A stretch of 45,816 nucleotides of DNA from an uncultured Burkholderiales bacterium. Its GTDB lineage: Bacteria > Pseudomonadota > Gammaproteobacteria > Burkholderiales > Burkholderiaceae_C. The stretch spans positions 1 through 45,816 of the forward strand of contig CAIMUZ010000022.1 in NCBI GenBank assembly GCA_903844775.1, written 5' to 3'. A program made the position numbers and the translations under genes. Below, piece by piece: positions 17,082 to 25,575 of the stretch (its first letter is position 1; each line of letters begins with the position of its first letter). The notes below the pieces were generated by a model. The model was not told the origin of the DNA. It saw only the letters and a program-made list of their open reading frames with translations, and searched no databases.

Positions 17082-17558
17082 TTACTTGGGCAGTTCCAAG
17101 GTGACGGTGGGCGTGTCTTGCAGGCTGGGTGCCAAGCGCGCAAGCCGGTGCCCCACCGAATGCAGCACCCAACCGGGCGCCACAGTTTGGCCGGGCAAAT
17201 AGGCCTTGGGCGCTTGGCCATCCACCCCCAGCAAAGCAGACCCTTTGCCCGAGGCACCTGCCACCACACCCAGCAAGTTCCATTGGTGCTCCGCTTGGTC
17301 TAACTTTGCGCTACCAGAGGCTGCAGATTTGGCAGCGCCCAATGCCGAGGCCACCTGGCGACTCAGATCGCTGCCTGCCTGTGCCGACGAATGCCCAGCT
17401 TTGGCATGCGTCACAACCGGCACGGCCGATGCGGGTGCATTGATGCTTTGAATTTGCAAGATCCAAGACACCACCGCATAGGCCGCCACAGCCGCCACGC
17501 CCATGGCACTGAGCGCTGGCCACCATGATTTGGAGGGTGCCTGATGAACTTGTAACAT
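17082..17558 (-). CDS. gspC: Type II secretion protein GspC, short form
   Basis: The inner-membrane component linking the secretin GspD to the inner-membrane platform. The start at 17558 gives 158 residues with a cytoplasmic N-tip, one membrane span (about 14-36), an Ala/Ser-rich linker, and the periplasmic homology region (WNLLGVVAG... LLGVDGQAPKAYLPGQTV) that ends the protein. No PDZ or coiled-coil domain follows. Such short GspC proteins are usual in Burkholderiales. It is divergent from gspG with only 22-43 bases between starts, so promoters must overlap the genes or each other. Much longer in-frame upstream extension is antisense to gspG and is not credible. Confidence 0.85.
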   Translation of the reverse strand: MLQVHQAPSKSWWPALSAMGVAAVAAYAVVSWILQIQSINAPASAVPVVTHAKAGHSSAQAGSDLSRQVASALGAAKSAASGSAKLDQAEHQWNLLGVVAGASGKGSALLGVDGQAPKAYLPGQTVAPGWVLHSVGHRLARLAPSLQDTPTVTLELPK

Positions 17559-17601
17559 GAGGGGATTATGATGGAGAAGTGTGAAAAAAAGCAGGGGTTT
17601 T

Positions 17602-18045
17602 ATGGCGATGATTTCTAACAAAGAACGTGCCGCGCGCAAACAGCGTGGTTTTACCTTGATCGAGTTGATGGTGGTCTTGGCCATCATTGGCATCTTGGCC
17701 TCGCTCATTGTGCCCAATGTCTTGGGACGTGCCGATGACGCTCGCATCACCGCAGCCCGCACCGACGTCGGTAACTTGGTGCAGGCGCTCAAGCTTTACA
17801 AACTCGACAACCAACGTTTTCCAACCGCCGAGCAAGGTCTTCAATCCTTGGTGACCAAGCCCAGTGCCGAGCCCGTGCCCCCTAATTGGAAAAATTATTT
17901 GGACAAACTGCCGGCAGATCCATGGGGCCGTCCTTACCAATACCTCAACCCCGGACTTAAGGGTGAAGTCGATGTGATGTCGTGGGGTGCAGATGGCCAA
18001 TCGGGCGGTGAGGGTGTGAATGCCGACATCGGCAGTTGGCAATAA
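17602..18045 (+). CDS. gspG: Type II secretion major pseudopilin GspG
   Basis: The main subunit of the periplasmic pseudopilus. The prepilin motif RG-FTLIELMVV is present with Glu at position +5 of the mature form, followed by the hydrophobic helix and the GspG C-terminal domain (DPWGRPYQYLNPG and the calcium-site region near the end). An AGGGG ribosome site supports the ATG at 17602 (147 residues). A GTG at 17581 with GGAG before it is an alternative that adds seven residues. It is the first gene of the plus-strand gsp operon; its end overlaps gspH by 26 bases. Confidence 0.95.
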   Translation: MAMISNKERAARKQRGFTLIELMVVLAIIGILASLIVPNVLGRADDARITAARTDVGNLVQALKLYKLDNQRFPTAEQGLQSLVTKPSAEPVPPNWKNYLDKLPADPWGRPYQYLNPGLKGEVDVMSWGADGQSGGEGVNADIGSWQ

Positions 18046-18556
18046 AGCCCCTTTGATTTCAAGCTCGCGAGAATCAGATTCATCGCCTGCGCGCGCCTGC
18101 GCGTTGCCGCCATCACGTCAGGCTTTAGGCTTTACCTTGATCGAGCTTTTGGTGGTCATTGCCTTGATTGCCATTGGCACCGCTGCGGTCAGCTTTAGTT
18201 TGCGAGACACCGCACAAACCGTGTTGGAACGCGATGCAGAGCGCTTGGCCGCATTGTTTGAGTCAGCGCGGGCCCGGTCTAGAAGCAGTGGCGTGCCTGT
18301 GCAGTGGCACCCTGTAGTTGAAGGGTCTAACAGCGCCGCCTCCAATAATTCATTCGTGTTTGAAGGATTGCCCCCTCAAACTTTGCCTGCGCAGTGGTTG
18401 TCACCCCAAACACAGGTGGCTGCCAACAGCCTCATTTTGTTGGGCCCCGATCCCATCATCGGCCCGCAAAATGTGATGCTTCGATCGCAAGATTTTCAAC
18501 TGTGGGTGAGCACCGATGGCATCCGCCCTTTTAGCGTGTTGCGCGCGGCGCCATGA
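18020..18556 (+). CDS. gspH: Type II secretion minor pseudopilin GspH
   Basis: A minor pseudopilin of the tip complex. The prepilin motif LG-FTLIELLVVIALIAIG (Glu +5 present) comes unusually late, near residue 37, because the only ATG in frame overlaps gspG; a near-cognate start such as the TTG around 18052 would give a leader of more normal length. The C-terminal region has the GspH/FimT-type beta-rich domain with a final VSTDGIRPFSVL. It overlaps gspI by four bases (ATGA). Confidence 0.85.
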   Translation: MPTSAVGNKAPLISSSRESDSSPARACALPPSRQALGFTLIELLVVIALIAIGTAAVSFSLRDTAQTVLERDAERLAALFESARARSRSSGVPVQWHPVVEGSNSAASNNSFVFEGLPPQTLPAQWLSPQTQVAANSLILLGPDPIIGPQNVMLRSQDFQLWVSTDGIRPFSVLRAAP

Positions 18557-18945
18557 GGTTTAACGTGCCTCAAACCAAACACGCTGCAATGGGTTTCACC
18601 CTCATCGAGGTGCTTGTGGCCTTGAGCATTGTGGCCATTGCACTCATGGCAGGCCTGCGCTCAACCGAAGCCCTCAGCCGCAATGCATCGCGCCAATCCA
18701 CGCAATGGTTGGCACAAATTTGTGCCGAGAACGAATTCTCCCGCTTGCGTTTGTCGCGGCAAATGCCTTCGGTCGGCGTGAGCACCGTCAGTTGCCCCCA
18801 AGCCAACCTCGACTTCAGCGTGAGTTTGAATGTGCAAGCCACACCCAACCCCAACTTCAGACGCATTGATGCGCGGGTTGATTGGCTGTCTGGTTCCGCC
18901 ACGACACCGGTGTTGCAACTCTCCACCGTCTTGGGACGCTACTGA
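18553..18945 (+). CDS. gspI: Type II secretion minor pseudopilin GspI
   Basis: A 130-residue minor pseudopilin. The leader peptide ends at MG before FTLIEVLVALSIVAIAL, with the conserved Glu at +5. Members of this family form the quasi-helical GspI-J-K tip of the pseudopilus. Start overlaps the gspH stop (ATGA) and the stop overlaps the gspJ start (TGATG), implying coupled translation. Confidence 0.93.
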   Translation: MRFNVPQTKHAAMGFTLIEVLVALSIVAIALMAGLRSTEALSRNASRQSTQWLAQICAENEFSRLRLSRQMPSVGVSTVSCPQANLDFSVSLNVQATPNPNFRRIDARVDWLSGSATTPVLQLSTVLGRY

Positions 18946-19622
18946 TGAAAGCGTCAAAAGGTTTTACGCTCATTGAAGTTTTGGTGGCCAGTGCCATTTT
19001 GGCCTTGATGGCGCTGATTTCGTGGCGCGGTTTAGATGGCATGTTCAAAGCACAAACCCAGTTACAAGCACGCAGCGATGCGTCTCAAACTTTGCAGGTG
19101 GGCTTGGCTCAGTGGCGCACCGATTTAGACAACCTCACCACTTTGCAAAACACGCCTGCGCTGGATTGGGATGGTCGGGTGCTTCGCATCACGCGACTGC
19201 ACGCGCAAGATCCGAAGGCCGGCGCGCAGGTGGTGGCTTGGACTTTGGGCAATGGCCAATGGACGCGCTGGCAATCTGCGCCGCTCACACAAAGCGATGC
19301 GTGGTCACAAGCTTGGGCACAGGCCCAAATTTGGGGCGAGTCAGCTGGCAATCTCAAGGCCAATTCAAACCAAGAAGTTCTGGTTCACCCTCTGCGCAAT
19401 TGGCAAATTTATTACCACCGAGATGGCGCATGGAGCAACCCCCTGTCGAGTGCCGTTGTGGGCCCTTCAAACAACAGTTCAGCGCCTAACAACCCCAGTA
19501 GCAATGCACTGAACTTGCCTGAAGGCGTGCGATTGGTGCTCGATTTAACAGACGACGTGCAAATTCAAGGCAAGGTGACCCTGGATTGGGTTCGCCCCAC
19601 TTTCACGGCGGTGAAGCAATGA
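18945..19622 (+). CDS. gspJ: Type II secretion minor pseudopilin GspJ
   Basis: A 225-residue minor pseudopilin with a very short leader (MKASKG) before FTLIEVLVASAILALMAL and Glu +5. The rest includes the LARGE-type GspJ C-terminal domain (LRITRLHAQDPK; VEDP-like regions are not distinct). The start at 18945 shares a base with the gspI stop; the open frame upstream (from 18882) is inside gspI. It overlaps gspK by four bases. Confidence 0.92.
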   Translation: MKASKGFTLIEVLVASAILALMALISWRGLDGMFKAQTQLQARSDASQTLQVGLAQWRTDLDNLTTLQNTPALDWDGRVLRITRLHAQDPKAGAQVVAWTLGNGQWTRWQSAPLTQSDAWSQAWAQAQIWGESAGNLKANSNQEVLVHPLRNWQIYYHRDGAWSNPLSSAVVGPSNNSSAPNNPSSNALNLPEGVRLVLDLTDDVQIQGKVTLDWVRPTFTAVKQ

Positions 19623-20725
19623 CCCAACGCCCAAAGTCGATGGCTTCAAAGCACTTACACACTCAAAGCGGTGTGGCCTTGATCAGCGCCATGTTGGTGG
19701 TGACCTTGGTCGCCACCTTGGCCAGCGTGGCGCTTTGGCAGCAGTGGCGGCATGTGGAGGTTGAAAGCGCTGAACGGCACCGTATTCAAGCCTCTTGGCT
19801 GCTCAGCGGCGCCTTCGATTGGACCCGCCTCATTTTGCGAGAAGATTCACTGGCCGGTATGGCGGGCGCTGCGCTTTCATCTTCGGGCGGCCAAGTGAGT
19901 GCAGCCGGCGGCGTGGACCACCTGGGCGAGCCTTGGGCCCTGCCTTTGAAAGAGGCCAAGCTCTCCACTTTTTTGTCGCAAGACCAACAACTTCGTGAAG
20001 GCGATCCAGAAGTCTTTTTGTCGGGCCAAGTCACAGATGCGCAAAGCAGAATCAATTTGGCCAACTGGTTTGAAAACAGCGATGCCAAAAAACCTGGCCG
20101 GCTGTCCGATGCCATGCAATTGACCCTGGTCAGACTCTTCATTGCACTCGGCTTGCCGGGCGCCGAGTTGGAGGTGCTGTCCCGTGAGTGGCTGGCGGCC
20201 TCGCAAGCAGCGCGCCTCAGAGCACAAACCAAGGCCCCCAATGGCACGCCCAGCGGTGGGGGACCAAGTAGGTCCGCCCTGCTGCCCCAACAAGTTTTGC
20301 AATTGCAATGGCTGGGTCTGAGCCGGGAAACCCTTGTCAGCTTGGCCCCCCACCTCAGCATCTTGCCCGAACCCACCCCCTTGAACTTGAACACCGCCAG
20401 CGCCGAAGTGATTTACGCCTCAGTGCCCGGCCTTGACTTGGCGAGCGCTCAAAAATTTGTCCAACTGCGGGGGCGATCGCACTTTGACAATTTGACAGAG
20501 GCCGCCAAAGCCCTGGGGGTCAAAACACTGGAGCCCGGCAAATTTTCCTTAGGGACGCGTTATTTTGAAGTTTGGGGTCGTTTACGGATGGAAGACCGTA
20601 CCCAAGAGGAAACTGCCCTGATTTTGAGAGATGCGGGCAATACAAGCTTTGTCTGGCGTCAAAAAATTGCAGGAATAATGTCTTATTCCAACCCTGAGTC
20701 GCTCCTACAATCAAGTCAGCCATGA
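19619..20725 (+). CDS. gspK: Type II secretion minor pseudopilin GspK
   Basis: The large tip pseudopilin, 368 residues. The prepilin motif SG-VALISAMLVVTLVATLA lacks Glu at +5, as is usual for GspK. Downstream are the alpha-domain (about 100-290), the DAQSRINLANW motif typical of GspK, and the helix-hairpin-helix-like LNLNTASAEVIYASVPG segment. The start at 19619 overlaps the gspJ stop (ATGA). The C-terminus overlaps gspL by four bases. Confidence 0.92.
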   Translation: MTQRPKSMASKHLHTQSGVALISAMLVVTLVATLASVALWQQWRHVEVESAERHRIQASWLLSGAFDWTRLILREDSLAGMAGAALSSSGGQVSAAGGVDHLGEPWALPLKEAKLSTFLSQDQQLREGDPEVFLSGQVTDAQSRINLANWFENSDAKKPGRLSDAMQLTLVRLFIALGLPGAELEVLSREWLAASQAARLRAQTKAPNGTPSGGGPSRSALLPQQVLQLQWLGLSRETLVSLAPHLSILPEPTPLNLNTASAEVIYASVPGLDLASAQKFVQLRGRSHFDNLTEAAKALGVKTLEPGKFSLGTRYFEVWGRLRMEDRTQEETALILRDAGNTSFVWRQKIAGIMSYSNPESLLQSSQP

Positions 20726-21993
20726 GTACTCAAGTTTTCACTCTGCCACTGAATGCCAACCTCAGTGCCAACGACCACCTGACCGTCTTGCCGACGCAAG
20801 TGGTGGGCGCGCGCGACAAAGAAGTCTGGGCCGTGGTCCCTGCTGCGGCTTTGTCTTGGCATTGCGTCAACTTGCCCCATGGTCTTCAAAAACAAAACAA
20901 TCGGCTGTTGCCCGCACTTCAAGGCTTAATGGAAGAGATGCTGCTGGAAGAACCCGAAACGGTTCATTTGGCGCTGCAGCCAGGTTGGCAATCTGGCGCG
21001 CCCGCTTGGGTGACCGTTTGTAATAAAGCTTGGCTGCGCCAGCATCTCCATCAATTGCAAAGCTCGGGGCACATGGTGCACCGCATCGTGCCCGAATGGG
21101 CCCCTGCCCCTTTCACATTGCCCCATGCCCCGCAAGCTTGGGTCAGCGGCATTCCAGAAGACGCATGGCTGTGGGTCAGCGATGCACAAGGTGCGTGGCG
21201 CTTGCCGCTGCAAGCCGGCTTCAAGCTGTGGGCGGAGCGCTTGAACGCCCTGTCAAACGATGACCTCGCCTCATTCACCCAACTTCTCATCCAAGCCGAA
21301 CCTGCCGTTTCAGAACTGGCCCAGAAATCATTGCAAACTTTGCAAAGCCTGGTCACTGGCAAAGCTGCCGAAGCCCTTGCCTCTTGGCGCATTGCAGTGA
21401 CACCTGCGGCAGAACGTTATGCCCAAGCTGCAGCTTCGCAATGGGATTTGGCGCAGTTTGAATTTGCAGCCCATGGCAGCGCCAGATGGCTGCAAAGCAT
21501 GCAAAGGGCCTGGCAAAAGTTTGCGCACGAAGCTGCGTGGCGGCCTGTGCGTTGGAGTTTGGTCGTGCTCGTTGCCGCCCAGTTTATCGGCCTCAATGTG
21601 GCAGCCTGGCAACTCAATGCCAAGGTCAAGCAGCAACGCGACTTTCAAAGAAATATTCTGACGCAAACATTTCCCAATGTACCTGTGGTCGACGTCCCAC
21701 TGCAAATGGCCAGAGAGTTAGAGCGTTTGCAGCGCAATGCGGGCAGCTTGAGCGCCAAGGATTTAGAGTCGGCGCTGCAAGCCATCGGCATGGCTTTACC
21801 AGACGGCCACAACATCAGTGGCATCGACTTTTCAGGACAAGGCGCTGGCGAAGTTCGGTTGCAAGGCTTGCAGTTCTCTAGCGCACAACAGGCCGAATTT
21901 ATTCGCCTGCTTCGCACCCAGGGCTATGACGCTCAAGTCAACGGCGCTCAGTGGCGCATTGTGAGCAATCAAGTCACTAAGGGGGGCGCATGA
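20722..21993 (+). CDS. gspL: Type II secretion inner-membrane platform protein GspL
   Basis: A 423-residue bitopic protein that connects the cytoplasmic ATPase GspE to the membrane platform. It has an actin-like cytoplasmic domain (about 1-270), a single membrane span near residues 277-298 (WSLVVLVAAQFIGLNVAAW), and a periplasmic ferredoxin-like domain (about 340-420). Sequence similarity within this family is low, and the assignment rests on size, topology and position between gspK and gspM. ATGA overlaps occur at both ends. Confidence 0.9.
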   Translation: MSTQVFTLPLNANLSANDHLTVLPTQVVGARDKEVWAVVPAAALSWHCVNLPHGLQKQNNRLLPALQGLMEEMLLEEPETVHLALQPGWQSGAPAWVTVCNKAWLRQHLHQLQSSGHMVHRIVPEWAPAPFTLPHAPQAWVSGIPEDAWLWVSDAQGAWRLPLQAGFKLWAERLNALSNDDLASFTQLLIQAEPAVSELAQKSLQTLQSLVTGKAAEALASWRIAVTPAAERYAQAAASQWDLAQFEFAAHGSARWLQSMQRAWQKFAHEAAWRPVRWSLVVLVAAQFIGLNVAAWQLNAKVKQQRDFQRNILTQTFPNVPVVDVPLQMARELERLQRNAGSLSAKDLESALQAIGMALPDGHNISGIDFSGQGAGEVRLQGLQFSSAQQAEFIRLLRTQGYDAQVNGAQWRIVSNQVTKGGA

Positions 21994-22475
21994 AATCAGA
22001 ATGGCGCAGCCGCTTTAAAGCCTTGCCTGACAAAGATCGGCAGCGCTTGAAATACTTGGCGCTCGGTCTTTTCTTGAGCTTGCTTTGGTTTTGGAACATG
22101 GCCCCCGCCTTGAAAACTTATCGAGAAGCGCCTTTGCAATTGGCGCAACTCGAGTTGCAATCGCAAAATTTGAAGTCATTGCAAACACAAGCCCTTGCCT
22201 TGCAAAAGGCACCTCGCATGAACGCCCAAAATGCCAGCGCAGTGCTCCAGCAAACTGCCACCGAAATTTTGGGCAGCAGCGCCAAGCTCACTTTAGAAGC
22301 GGGGCGTGCCACCGTCAATTTGACGCCAACATCGGCAGATGCGTTAGCGCAGTTTTTGGCAACTGCCAGAATCAAGGCATACGCCTTGCCCGTTGAGGCC
22401 AAGCTCCAAAAAACCAAAACAGCCGATCAAGAACTTTGGCGCGGTACTTTAATTTTGAGTTTTCCAACTCAGTAA
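21990..22475 (+). CDS. gspM: Type II secretion inner-membrane platform protein GspM
   Basis: A 161-residue protein with a short basic cytoplasmic N-terminus, one membrane span (about 18-36), a coiled-coil-prone stretch rich in Leu and Gln, and a small periplasmic domain. GspM partners GspL in the platform. Position and topology carry the assignment. It overlaps gspL by four bases and ends 14 bases before gspN. Confidence 0.87.
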   Translation: MKSEWRSRFKALPDKDRQRLKYLALGLFLSLLWFWNMAPALKTYREAPLQLAQLELQSQNLKSLQTQALALQKAPRMNAQNASAVLQQTATEILGSSAKLTLEAGRATVNLTPTSADALAQFLATARIKAYALPVEAKLQKTKTADQELWRGTLILSFPTQ

Positions 22476-22489
22476 TTCACTCAAGATCT

Positions 22490-23401
22490 ATGAAATTACT
22501 GAAATCTTCATTGCCCTCTTTTTCTGTCAGTAGCAGAAAAAAAACTGCGGTTGCTGATCCATCAAGTGCCACAACTTGGGGACTGGTGGGCGCTTTGGTG
22601 GGGGCCTTGATGGCTTTGTGGTTGAACTTGCCCGCGCAGTGGTTTGCCCAAAGTTTGTCTGAAATTTCCAAAGGCCAAATTCAATTGCAAGAAGCACAAG
22701 GTTCTGTTTGGAACGGCTCAGGCAAATTGGTGTTAACCGGTGGCGCGGGCAGCCGTGATGCTTTGGCTCTGCCCGGTCGAATTCTTTGGCACTTGAGTGT
22801 GTCACTCAACGGCGCTCACTGGCCCAGCTTCAATTTAAACGTGCAAGCATCGTGCTGCATGGCGCAAGCTGTGCGCATTCAACTTACACCTGTCAATGCC
22901 TTCCAAGCTTGGCGACTGCAAACCGATGACCACCGTTCTGAATGGCCTGCTCTATGGCTCAGTGGTTTGGGTGCCCCCTGGAACACCCTGCAACCGGAAG
23001 GTACGCTGGTTCTGGAAACCCAACAACTGGTGCTGCACTATGAACGCAGCCAAACTCAGCTGCAGGGCAGCCTGCATTTGACGGCCCATGACTTGTCGTC
23101 CAAACTCAGCACCCTCAAGCCCATGGGCACCTATGTGTTGAGTTTGGCCAACGCACATTCTGCCAACGACGCTTCTTCTAGCGCTTCTTCTAGCGCTGCT
23201 TCTGCCAATGCGTCGCCGCAGCTCACTTTAAGCACGCAATCGGGCAGCTTGTTGCTCAGTGGTCAAGGTCAGTGGCAAGGCACTCAATTTCAATTTCGGG
23301 GCGAAGCCTCTGCGGTGCCTGAGCACGCAGCCGCTTTGTCAAATTTGCTGAACATCATTGGACGGCGCCAAGGGGCGCGCAGTTTGCTTTCATTAGGTTG
23401 A
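22490..23401 (+). CDS. gspN: Type II secretion protein GspN
   Basis: A 303-residue protein with a single N-terminal membrane span (about 25-45) and a large periplasmic part. The GspN family region includes WFAQSLSEISKGQIQLQEAQGSVWNGSGKLVL, resembling the AsmA-like start of T2SSN proteins. A Ser/Ala-rich low-complexity stretch lies near residues 224-245. GspN is an accessory component found in only some type II systems and its exact role is unsettled. The start at 22490 is chosen because the frame upstream overlaps gspM. Confidence 0.85.
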   Translation: MKLLKSSLPSFSVSSRKKTAVADPSSATTWGLVGALVGALMALWLNLPAQWFAQSLSEISKGQIQLQEAQGSVWNGSGKLVLTGGAGSRDALALPGRILWHLSVSLNGAHWPSFNLNVQASCCMAQAVRIQLTPVNAFQAWRLQTDDHRSEWPALWLSGLGAPWNTLQPEGTLVLETQQLVLHYERSQTQLQGSLHLTAHDLSSKLSTLKPMGTYVLSLANAHSANDASSSASSSAASANASPQLTLSTQSGSLLLSGQGQWQGTQFQFRGEASAVPEHAAALSNLLNIIGRRQGARSLLSLG

Positions 23402-23406
23402 ACATC

Positions 23407-25575
23407 ATGGCCACTCGCATTGACGCTACTCACACATTGCATTCGCTCAAGCCGTTGCCGCGCTGGCGCTTGACGCAGGGCTTGTGTTTCAGTTTGTATG
23501 TAGGTTTGAGTATCAGCCTGTTGGGCTTGATGCACTCAGCGCAAGCACAAACGCCCAGTCCCCCAGCAGACAAAAAGTCTGAGAGAAAAAACAAGACCAC
23601 CAAACCCGCGCAAGAGCCTGTGACGCTGAACTTCAACAACGCAGACATTGATGCGGTGGCCAAAACACTGGCCACTTTGTCAGGCCACAATGTGGTGGTT
23701 GACCCGCGTGTCAAAGGCACCATCACCCTCACCAGCACCGTGCCTGTGGCGCCGGCCCAAGCGCTGCGATTGTTTGCCGCGCAGCTGCGTACACAAGGCT
23801 ATTCATTGGTGGAATCGGCTGGACTTTATTTGGTGGTGCCAGAGGCCGATGCCAAGCTGCAAAGTGGCGGCGTGTCGGCCGGCGCTGTGCCCGCCTCCAA
23901 TGGCCAAATCGTGACGCAAATTTTTCAACTCAACCACGAGAATGCCAACAATCTGGTGCCCATCCTTCGGCCCTTGATCAGTCCCAACAACACCCTCAAT
24001 GTCAACCCCGGCACCAATGCTTTGGTGATCACTGATTACGCAGACAACCTGCAGCGCTTGGCGCGCATCATTGCCGCGTTGGATGTGGCCAATGCCACGG
24101 GTGTCGAAGTCATTCAGCTCAAGCATGCGCTGGCCACCGACTTGGTGCCCATGCTGCAACGCCTGCTAGATTCGGGCGCCGCTTCGCCCAACGCTGCGCC
24201 TGCGGCAGGCCAAGCAGATGCAACTTTCAAAACAACCGTCATGGCCGAAGCCAGAAGTAACTCGCTCATTTTGCGGGCTGCCAATGCAGCGCGCATGGCA
24301 TTGGCAAGGTCACTGGTGACCCAACTCGATCGACCCTCTGATTCTGGCCCCAATGCCGCCAGCGGTAACATTCATGTGGTGTATCTAAAGAACGCCGATG
24401 CCACCAAATTGGCGGTCACCCTGCGGGCAGCACTGACAGCGCAAAACAGCAGCACCCCAGCCACAACACCCAACATCAGTGCCACCACGCCCAACAATCC
24501 AAACACAGCCGCGGGTGCCAATGCCAGTTTCAATACGGCGGGCGCGCAGCCTTCAACCGGCGGTCAAATTCAAGCCGACCCCTCGACCAATGCGTTGATC
24601 ATCACGGCACCCGAACCGCAATATCGCCAGCTGCGTGCCGTGATTGACAAACTCGATGCACGCCGCGCGCAAGTCTTTGTCGAAAGTTTGATTGCCGAAG
24701 TCAGTGCTGAAAAAGCCGCCGAATTTGGCGTGCAGTGGCAAGGCGCTCTAGGCGGTAAAGGCGACACCAACATTGGGTTGTTGGGCACCAACTTTAAAGT
24801 GGGCGGTGCCAACCTCATTTCTTTGGCAGCGCAAGGTGCAAGCGGTACCGTGGCACCGTCCTCTGGTTTGAACTTTGGTGTCGCCCACAACACCAATGGC
24901 ACCTATGTGCTCGGATTTTTAGCGCGCTTCTTGCAAAGCACAGGCGATGGCAATGTACTTTCCACGCCTAACCTGCTGACGCTTGACAACGAGGAAGCCA
25001 AAATTGTGATTGGCCAAAACGTGCCCTTTGTCACCGGCCAATACACCAATAACAACAACAGCGCAGGCTCGGTCAATCCGTTCCAAACCATTGAAAGAAA
25101 AGACGTGGGTCTGACGCTTCGGGTCAAGCCGCAGATCAGCGAAAACGGCACCGTGAAGTTGCAAATCTACCAAGAAGTGAGTCGTTTAGAACCTGCCTCT
25201 ATCAACTCTGCAACCGGCCTCATTACCAACAAGCGTTCCATTGAATCGAGTGTGTTGGTCGAAGACGGTGCCATTGTGGTGTTGGGTGGCTTGCTGCAGG
25301 ACGACTACGGCAACAGCCAAGAACGCGTGCCAGGTTTGGGCGATGTCCCCTTGTTTGGCAACTTGTTCCGCTCTGAAGCCAGAAGTCGCAAGAAAACCAA
25401 TTTGATGGTGTTCTTAAGACCTGTCGTCGTGCGCGATGGCAATGCCACTGAAGGCCTGTCCATGGGCCGCTACGAGCAAATGCGCGGCGCTCAAATTGAA
25501 GTCCAACCCTCTGCCAGCACAGGATTGCCCAACTTGGGCTCGCCCGTGTTGCCAGAAGTCACTCGCAAACCTTGA
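23407..25575 (+). CDS. gspD: Type II secretion secretin GspD
   Basis: The outer-membrane channel of the system, 722 residues. After an unusually long signal sequence (cleavage near residue 48, HSAQA-Q) come the N0 domain (VTLNFNNADIDAVAKTLATLSG), N1-N3 repeats (about 110-400) and the secretin barrel domain (about 420-690) with VLSTPNLLTLDNEEAKIVIGQ, VPFVTGQ and VPGLGDVPLFGNLFR motifs. An Asn/Thr/Ala/Gly-rich insert interrupts N3 (24430-24560). ATG at 23407 is preferred; a TTG at 23398 that overlaps gspN is the alternative. No clear S-domain for pilotin binding is visible, and no gspS gene is here. Confidence 0.95.
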   Translation: MATRIDATHTLHSLKPLPRWRLTQGLCFSLYVGLSISLLGLMHSAQAQTPSPPADKKSERKNKTTKPAQEPVTLNFNNADIDAVAKTLATLSGHNVVVDPRVKGTITLTSTVPVAPAQALRLFAAQLRTQGYSLVESAGLYLVVPEADAKLQSGGVSAGAVPASNGQIVTQIFQLNHENANNLVPILRPLISPNNTLNVNPGTNALVITDYADNLQRLARIIAALDVANATGVEVIQLKHALATDLVPMLQRLLDSGAASPNAAPAAGQADATFKTTVMAEARSNSLILRAANAARMALARSLVTQLDRPSDSGPNAASGNIHVVYLKNADATKLAVTLRAALTAQNSSTPATTPNISATTPNNPNTAAGANASFNTAGAQPSTGGQIQADPSTNALIITAPEPQYRQLRAVIDKLDARRAQVFVESLIAEVSAEKAAEFGVQWQGALGGKGDTNIGLLGTNFKVGGANLISLAAQGASGTVAPSSGLNFGVAHNTNGTYVLGFLARFLQSTGDGNVLSTPNLLTLDNEEAKIVIGQNVPFVTGQYTNNNNSAGSVNPFQTIERKDVGLTLRVKPQISENGTVKLQIYQEVSRLEPASINSATGLITNKRSIESSVLVEDGAIVVLGGLLQDDYGNSQERVPGLGDVPLFGNLFRSEARSRKKTNLMVFLRPVVVRDGNATEGLSMGRYEQMRGAQIEVQPSASTGLPNLGSPVLPEVTRKP

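Noticed and set aside
17559-17792. N-terminal extension of gspC to 17792
   Set aside because: The added sequence is antisense to the conserved start of gspG, begins with a rare TTG and would put a non-signal stretch ahead of the membrane span.
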